Shown here piece by piece: positions 7,389-10,637 of a stretch of 10,637 nt of DNA. Source of the stretch: Methylocystaceae bacterium (GTDB lineage Bacteria > Pseudomonadota > Alphaproteobacteria > Rhizobiales > Beijerinckiaceae). The translations under genes were made by a program, and so were the position numbers. Position 1 is the first letter of the stretch, and every line of letters begins with the position of its first letter. The stretch spans positions 1 to 10,637 of the forward strand of contig PLZT01000236.1 of NCBI GenBank assembly GCA_003152255.1, read 5' to 3'. Below the pieces are notes generated by a model. It was not told the DNA's origin. It searched no databases and saw only the letters and a list, made by a program, of their open reading frames with translations.

Positions 7389-7470
7389 ATTAAATCAATA
7401 TGATATGATGAGTTTTTGAACGCGAGCCGATAGGTCGACGCTTCCGGTGAGCGTATGGCGAGCGGAAAAT

Positions 7471-7502
7471 GGAAATTTGCGGAAAAGCCTCACGACGATT
7501 CG
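7471..7502 (+). repeat. Imperfect dispersed repeat, copy 2
   Basis: GGAAATTTGCGGAAAAG followed by CCTCACGACGATTCG. Its last 15 bases match the minus strand of 3447-3479 at 13 positions. AATTTCCGCGAAAAGG near 3590-3605 is also loosely similar to the first half. It is likely a member of an intergenic repeat family, to be confirmed by a genome-wide search. Confidence 0.4.
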
Positions 7503-7536
7503 GGGCCGGCTTGTTTCCCAGCTTCGTCCTCCTTCG

Positions 7537-7566
7537 CCTTCCCCGCTCGCGGAGAAGGGCGAGCGG
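7537..7566 (-). terminator. Alphaproteobacterial-style palindrome, possible terminator of the tad genes
   Basis: Two alternative hairpins overlap. In one, CCTTC (7537-7541) pairs with GAAGG (7554-7558) and CCGC (7543-7546) with GCGG (7549-7552), with one mismatch and a tight loop. In the other, CCGCTCGC (7543-7550) pairs with GCGAGCGG (7559-7566) around 8 bases. It starts about 35 bases beyond the TadG-like stop codon. There is no T run. Similar palindromes are spread through alphaproteobacterial intergenic DNA (general knowledge), so a repeat unit doubling as a terminator is the likely reading. Confidence 0.4.
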
Positions 7567-7601
7567 TGTCGGATTTGGACAACCCCGTCGCCGCCAAGCG
7601 C

Positions 7602-9044
7602 TCATTGCGTCAGCCGCGCCTGCTGCACCGCCTGAAGAAACAGCTTCTGTATGCCCGCCGTGATTTCTTCGGGCGAGCTTGCGAAGGTGAAGAAGCCGGG
7701 AGAAGCGCAGGCCTGCATCGCCGGAGAAAGATTCGGCTGGGCGTCGTTGACCTTAAAATCCTCGCTATTGGCGTAGTTCGTCGGGTCGGCGAAGGGCGGA
7801 TAGGGAATTTGCATGACGGCGACGGTGACGCCGCGCGTCTTCAACACGTCGCACACGCTTGGGTCCATCGCGCGGATCGACACGGTCTGGCCCTTGGGCG
7901 TCGGATAGGTCGTCACGCCCGGCCAACTCCCGGTCTTGGTGACGTAATATTGGCTGTCCTCCATGCCGTCCGAAACGAAGAACACGAAGGGCAGAGTCTT
8001 CGACGAAGTGGAGCCGTCGCCGATTGAAACGATCTTGGCGTTGATGTCGTTGAAGATGTTTTCGATATGCGTGCCGCCCGCGCCCAATGGAAATGTGTCG
8101 GCGGGCGAGTTGGAGGTGACGCGGTAATTGGGGTTGAACGAGGAGGCGAACACGCTGTCGTTCCCGGTGTCGAGCAGGCCGCCGAAGCTGGTCGAGCCCG
8201 TGCTCGCGTTGTAGTTGATCGCGCTGGCGACCGAATAGGCGTCGCCGGTGAGGTCGGAGGTGAGATCGACGAAGGTGTTGGCGTGGGTGATGAAGGGATA
8301 GACGCCCATGCGATATTGATTTGGCAGCGTCTGCGTCTGTTTCGCCTCGCTCATCAACGCGGCGACGCCGGCGCCGACCGCGTCGATGCGCAACTGGATG
8401 TCATTGGCGCGCGCGGTGTTGTAGCTTTTGGAGCCCGTGAAATGGCAGGCGAAGAAGCAGCCGGAGTCGTCGGGATTAATCGCCGCGAGCGCGGTCTGGC
8501 CCGCCGGCGTCGACGGAAGGCCCATCGAGGCCGAGACGTCGAGCAGCAGATAGAAGTCGAGATATTTTCCCATGGTCAGCGACGCCGTGGCCGCGCCTTG
8601 CACGGCCAGTGTGTCGACGCCCGCGATGCGGCCGAAATTGGACGCGACGGCGGCGTTGTACGACGCTGTCGCGCTGACGGTCTGCCCGCTGATCGTCACC
8701 GTCACGGATGGCGCGTTCGTTAGATTGGCGCCGTTGCGGCCCGCCTGCGCGAGAAACAGCTTTCCGCCTTGCTCTTCGCCGGCGGCGATGGCTTGCGGGT
8801 CGGGATTGGGATTGGAGGCGCCGATGTCGATGATCGTCGCTTGCGCCGTCTTGATCGCGGCGAGCGCGGCGGCGTCGGCGGCGGCGTCGAGACGCGCCTT
8901 GACGGTCTGCGTGACCGCGAAATCGGCGGCGACGCCGGCGGCGAGCATGAGCGGGATCATCGAAAATCCCATGATGATCGCCACCGAGCCGCGAGCATTG
9001 GCGGCGAAGGAGTTGCGCCGCGTGTCGGAGAGTTTGGATTTCAT
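7602..9044 (-). CDS. tadG: TadG-like Flp pilus assembly protein with vWA domain
   Basis: A 480-residue envelope protein. The N-terminus has a short basic cytoplasmic part, then one membrane span (about 20-43, RGSVAIIMGFSMIPLMLAAG) and DAAADAAALAA (53-63), the standard TadE/G-type (Flp pilus N-terminal domain) start. From about 161 to 475 it is a von Willebrand factor A domain: DVSAS (169-173) gives the MIDAS DxSxS residues, with Thr325 in GGTHIEN and Asp359 in FFVSDGMED as likely third and fourth ligands. So metal-dependent adhesion or partner binding outside the inner membrane is expected. A CFFACH motif (196-201, CX3CH) follows the MIDAS loop; other Cys are at 398 and 447. The start at 9044 is chosen because AAGGA lies 8 bases upstream and the N-terminus then fits the family. 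Longer in-frame readings upstream are antisense-like and overlap the TadE-type gene. It is third in the operon, 2 bases after the preceding stop. Confidence 0.9.
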   Translation of the reverse strand: MKSKLSDTRRNSFAANARGSVAIIMGFSMIPLMLAAGVAADFAVTQTVKARLDAAADAAALAAIKTAQATIIDIGASNPNPDPQAIAAGEEQGGKLFLAQAGRNGANLTNAPSVTVTISGQTVSATASYNAAVASNFGRIAGVDTLAVQGAATASLTMGKYLDFYLLLDVSASMGLPSTPAGQTALAAINPDDSGCFFACHFTGSKSYNTARANDIQLRIDAVGAGVAALMSEAKQTQTLPNQYRMGVYPFITHANTFVDLTSDLTGDAYSVASAINYNASTGSTSFGGLLDTGNDSVFASSFNPNYRVTSNSPADTFPLGAGGTHIENIFNDINAKIVSIGDGSTSSKTLPFVFFVSDGMEDSQYYVTKTGSWPGVTTYPTPKGQTVSIRAMDPSVCDVLKTRGVTVAVMQIPYPPFADPTNYANSEDFKVNDAQPNLSPAMQACASPGFFTFASSPEEITAGIQKLFLQAVQQARLTQ

Positions 9045-9046
9045 GA

Positions 9047-9715
9047 TCAAAATCCTTGGCAAGTCGTGACGAGATTGTCGCCGCCGGCGACGCTGTATTG
9101 CAGATAGGCGTTCCCGGTGGTGTAGCGCGGCTGGATGTAGGCTGACCGGCGTATCGTGATCGCCGGGACCATGCTCGCGCCAAACAGCGGCGTGTAATTG
9201 AAGGCGACGTCGACGACGATCAAAGGCACGGGGCCGAAAGCGTCGGCCGGCAGCGTCGTCGGCGAGGAGCTCTGCGTGTCGGACGTCGATTGCAGAAGCA
9301 CGTTGCAAGGGCGCGAGAGGCTGTTGGAGCCGCTGCTCCAGGCGACTTGCGCGCTGTATTTGCAGTTCGTCGCGCATTTCGGATTGGTCGGGCTGAACAC
9401 GATGCTGCTCATCGATAAAGCGATGTCGTCGCTCCAGGCGACGCCTTTGCGCGCGCTGTCGGCGAGGACGGCCGGGAAAAGCACCACCGTCGAGTCTTGC
9501 GCGAAAGTCACATCGACCGGCGTGACCAGCGTGTCCTGGGAGAGTTGCTCGGCGATGGAACTGGCGGTGATCTCCAGCCGGCGCGTCATTGAAACGTAAC
9601 GGTCGATCTCGAAGAAGCCCAGCAGGGCGAGCACCAGAAACGGCAGCGCCACCGCGAATTCGAGCAAGGCCAGACCGCCTTGCGCCTTTTTGAAGGCATC
9701 GAGCGCTTTCAACAT
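9047..9715 (-). CDS. TadE-type pseudopilin (second copy, TadE/TadF-like)
   Basis: A 222-residue pilus assembly protein of the TadE-like family. After a 13-residue leader it shows G14 followed by LALLEF (15-20), the class III prepilin pattern with Gly at -1 and Glu at +5 that TadV/CpaA-type peptidases cleave, and then a hydrophobic helix to about residue 37. The rest is a periplasmic, Ser/Thr-rich domain with several Cys (CATNCKYS, RPCNV, and TCQGF at the very end) that may form disulfides. Such minor pseudopilins are needed for Flp pilus biogenesis in the Tad system. The ATG at 9715 lies 2 bases after the stop of the preceding TadE-type gene. The longer upstream frame merely overlaps that gene and is not used. 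Whether it is TadE or TadF by orthology cannot be told by eye. Confidence 0.88.
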   Translation of the reverse strand: MLKALDAFKKAQGGLALLEFAVALPFLVLALLGFFEIDRYVSMTRRLEITASSIAEQLSQDTLVTPVDVTFAQDSTVVLFPAVLADSARKGVAWSDDIALSMSSIVFSPTNPKCATNCKYSAQVAWSSGSNSLSRPCNVLLQSTSDTQSSSPTTLPADAFGPVPLIVVDVAFNYTPLFGASMVPAITIRRSAYIQPRYTTGNAYLQYSVAGGDNLVTTCQGF

Positions 9716-9717
9716 GG

Positions 9718-10362
9718 TCAGCACCCCGCCGTGCCCGTGATCGTGAAGGGCTCGTTCTTGAATGTCGCCGTCGATTGCAGCATCCGCACGGGATAGCCGT
9801 TGTAAGTCGCGGCCGAGGCGGTGAGATAACTGGTCGTCAGCAGCGGCAGCGGGTAGACGACGTCGATGACGACATATGAGGCGTTCGCGCCGGTGCAGTA
9901 ACTGTTCTTCGTATTGTCGAGCGCGGGCGTCACGAGGCCGGTTCCGGACGCATTGATGAATTGCGTATAGGGCGAGGGGGCGGTGAGCGAGGTCGGTTCC
10001 GCGAAGACCGAGACGTTCACGAACACGTCCTTGCAATTCATTGTCGATGGCAGTTTGGGGCACAGTATCTGGTCGCGGAACTCTTGCGCGGTCAGCGGCT
10101 GGCCGTTGACTTGCGTGTTTTGCACGACGCCGGTCATGATGAGCCGCGCCGCGGACTGCACGGCGGCATCCATGCGCGATTGCGTGAAATTGCCCCAGCC
10201 GATCTCGACGATGCCGAGGATCGTAAAAAACAGCGGCGCCGAAACGATGGCGAATTCGACCGCCGCCGAGCCGCGCCTGTCGGAGGCGAAACGGCCGAAC
10301 GGGCGCGGAGCGCCGCGGGACGCATGATGGCGTCGGGGATGGTTTGAGGATTGTGGCTGCAT
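9718..10362 (-). CDS. tadE: TadE-type pseudopilin (first gene of the operon)
   Basis: A 214-residue TadE-like protein. The cytoplasmic leader is long and basic (about 30 residues, many His, Arg, Pro), then RRGSAAVEFAIVSAPLFF (29-46): Gly31 with Glu36 at +5 is the prepilin peptidase signature, followed by the hydrophobic helix to about 56 and the TadE-typical SRMDAAVQSAARL (62-74). The C-terminal domain would be periplasmic and has four Cys, including the last residue. The ATG at 10362 is chosen because GAGG is 6 bases upstream; a TTG two codons earlier touches GAGG directly and is a poor start. It leads the three-gene operon and is preceded by a motif-rich leader. Its stop is 2 bases from the start of the next gene. 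Confidence 0.9.
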   Translation of the reverse strand: MQPQSSNHPRRHHASRGAPRPFGRFASDRRGSAAVEFAIVSAPLFFTILGIVEIGWGNFTQSRMDAAVQSAARLIMTGVVQNTQVNGQPLTAQEFRDQILCPKLPSTMNCKDVFVNVSVFAEPTSLTAPSPYTQFINASGTGLVTPALDNTKNSYCTGANASYVVIDVVYPLPLLTTSYLTASAATYNGYPVRMLQSTATFKNEPFTITGTAGC

Positions 10363-10388
10363 GATCAACCTCGAAGACGCGCTAGGCT

Positions 10389-10403
10389 GTGTCGAATTGA
10401 CAC
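10389..10403. repeat. Inverted repeat GTGTC-N5-GACAC
   Basis: A perfect 5-base inverted repeat with spacer GAATT, 27 bases upstream of the first tad start codon. The spacing of the half-sites suits a dimeric regulator; in RNA it could form a small hairpin in the 5' leader. No family is recognised. Confidence 0.45.
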
Positions 10404-10422
10404 TTTCTAGGGCGTGAGGATG

Positions 10423-10437
10423 TTCATGTTTCCTTAA
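10423..10437 (+). promoter_or_regulatory. CtrA-box-like site, 1
   Basis: TTCA, 7 bases, TTAA. It differs by one base from the CtrA consensus TTAA-N7-TTAA. It lies 61-75 bases upstream of the first tad start. In Caulobacter, CtrA controls pilus genes (established knowledge); binding here is inferred. Confidence 0.4.
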
Positions 10438-10500
10438 CGAATCCTTCCGGGAATATTCGAAATTGCTGGCGATTTGCGGATAAATCGTCGGCGGTTAGGG

Positions 10501-10519
10501 TTAGGGTTAATTTAACCAT
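10501..10519 (+). promoter_or_regulatory. CtrA-box-like site, 2
   Basis: TTAG, 7 bases, then TTAACCAT. The second half is a perfect CtrA half-site and the first half has one mismatch. It overlaps a palindrome GGTTAA-T-TTAACC (10505-10517). Its distance from the gene (about 140 bases) is on the long side, but it could serve an upstream start or cooperate with site 1. Confidence 0.45.
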
Positions 10520-10533
10520 GCGCCCGGGGCCGC

Positions 10534-10553
10534 GGATTTGTTGGGATTTGTTG
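10534..10553. repeat. Tandem 10-base direct repeat
   Basis: GGATTTGTTG occurs twice in a row and is followed by GAATTTTTT. One turn of the helix per unit would put two copies of a protein on the same face. It may be an operator or a slippage product. Confidence 0.55.
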
Positions 10554-10637
10554 AATTTTTTCGCGGCGTGCGACCAGCGAGGCAGCTTGGATTCAGGACC
10601 CTTCGGCGCCCTCTCGCTAGGGCCTGTCATCAATTGA

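Larger units (their letters stand above)
7389..7601. other. Gene-free spacer with repeat and palindrome
   Basis: The spacer lies between the tRNA (plus) and the end of the TadG-like gene (minus). It begins AT-rich (7389-7420), then holds repeat copy 2 (7471-7502) and the palindrome at 7537-7566. Short open frames crossing it, including 71- and 62-codon ones, are Arg/Pro/Ser-rich and not credible. No clear T-tailed terminator for the tRNA is seen. Confidence 0.5.
10363..10637 (-). promoter_or_regulatory. Motif-rich leader/promoter region of the tad genes
   Basis: 275 bases upstream of the first tad gene without a convincing gene; the 69-codon frame at 10424-10633 is not protein-like. Contents, from the gene outward, are an inverted repeat (10389-10403), a TTAA-N7-type site (10423-10437), a telomere-like run merging into a second such site (10495-10519), a 10-base tandem repeat (10534-10553), and an edge sequence resembling the one at 10380-10400. 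I could not fix a -35/-10 pair. Confidence 0.5.

Noticed and set aside
7192..7389. 65-codon minus-strand frame with MGIEPTTYSLGSCRSTTEL
   Set aside because: It is the antisense of tRNA-Gly. This well-known string is a frequent false protein call.
8476..9183. 235-codon minus-strand frame
   Set aside because: A shifted register of the TadG-like gene, dominated by Arg runs.
10495..10510. TTAGGG repeats as a true telomere or linear replicon end
   Set aside because: Only two to three units inside a chromosome-like context and upstream of an operon. Bacterial linear ends do not use TTAGGG arrays.
10424..10633. 69-codon minus-strand frame upstream of the tad genes
   Set aside because: It runs through the palindrome and repeat motifs and has no protein-like pattern.

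Overview
The window looks like a chromosomal segment of a high-GC alphaproteobacterium, most likely order Hyphomicrobiales (Rhizobiales). This rests on strongly GC-biased codon use in most genes, a tad pilus gene cluster with TTAA-N7-TTAA-like (CtrA-type) sites upstream, and intergenic palindromes of an alphaproteobacterial style. A methanotroph or methylotroph family (Methylocystaceae/Beijerinckiaceae) is a guess from overall feel and has no marker gene behind it.

Left part (1-3139): the 3' end of murA (peptidoglycan precursor synthesis) is followed by two minus-strand genes of clearly lower GC. One encodes a multi-pass membrane protein resembling GT-C type glycosyltransferases, the other a cytoplasmic family 2 glycosyltransferase resembling polyprenyl-phosphate sugar synthases. 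They read as a small transferred surface-sugar module placed next to murA. About 560 bases without a convincing gene follow (3140-3697), holding hairpins and repeat-like sequence.

Middle part (3698-7388): a 70-residue conserved-looking protein of unknown role on the minus strand diverges from a plus-strand pair, a DUF1800 protein and a DUF1501 protein. The DUF1501 protein carries a twin-arginine export signal, and the two genes overlap or abut with a ribosome site inside the overlap. A VOC/PhnB-like small protein and a complete tRNA-Gly(CCC) with a clear sigma-70 promoter follow.

Right part (7389-10637): a palindromic repeat, then a minus-strand operon of three Tad (tight adherence) genes: a TadE-type pseudopilin, a second TadE-type pseudopilin and a TadG-like protein with a von Willebrand factor A domain. 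Junctions are 2 bases each. The leader upstream (10363-10637) is rich in small motifs: two CtrA-box-like sites, a telomere-like TTAGGG run ending in a palindrome, a 10-base tandem repeat, and a GTGTC-N5-GACAC inverted repeat. The three proteins would act at the cell envelope in assembling or anchoring Flp pili. The main tad machinery (flp, cpaA-F, tadB/C) is not in the window.

I found no CRISPR array, complete insertion sequence, phage gene or clearly new system. The most interesting points are the foreign two-gene glycosylation module, the export mismatch and Met/Gly-rich insert of the DUF1800/DUF1501 pair, the CX3CH motif in the TadG-like protein, and the dense regulatory-looking leader of the tad genes.
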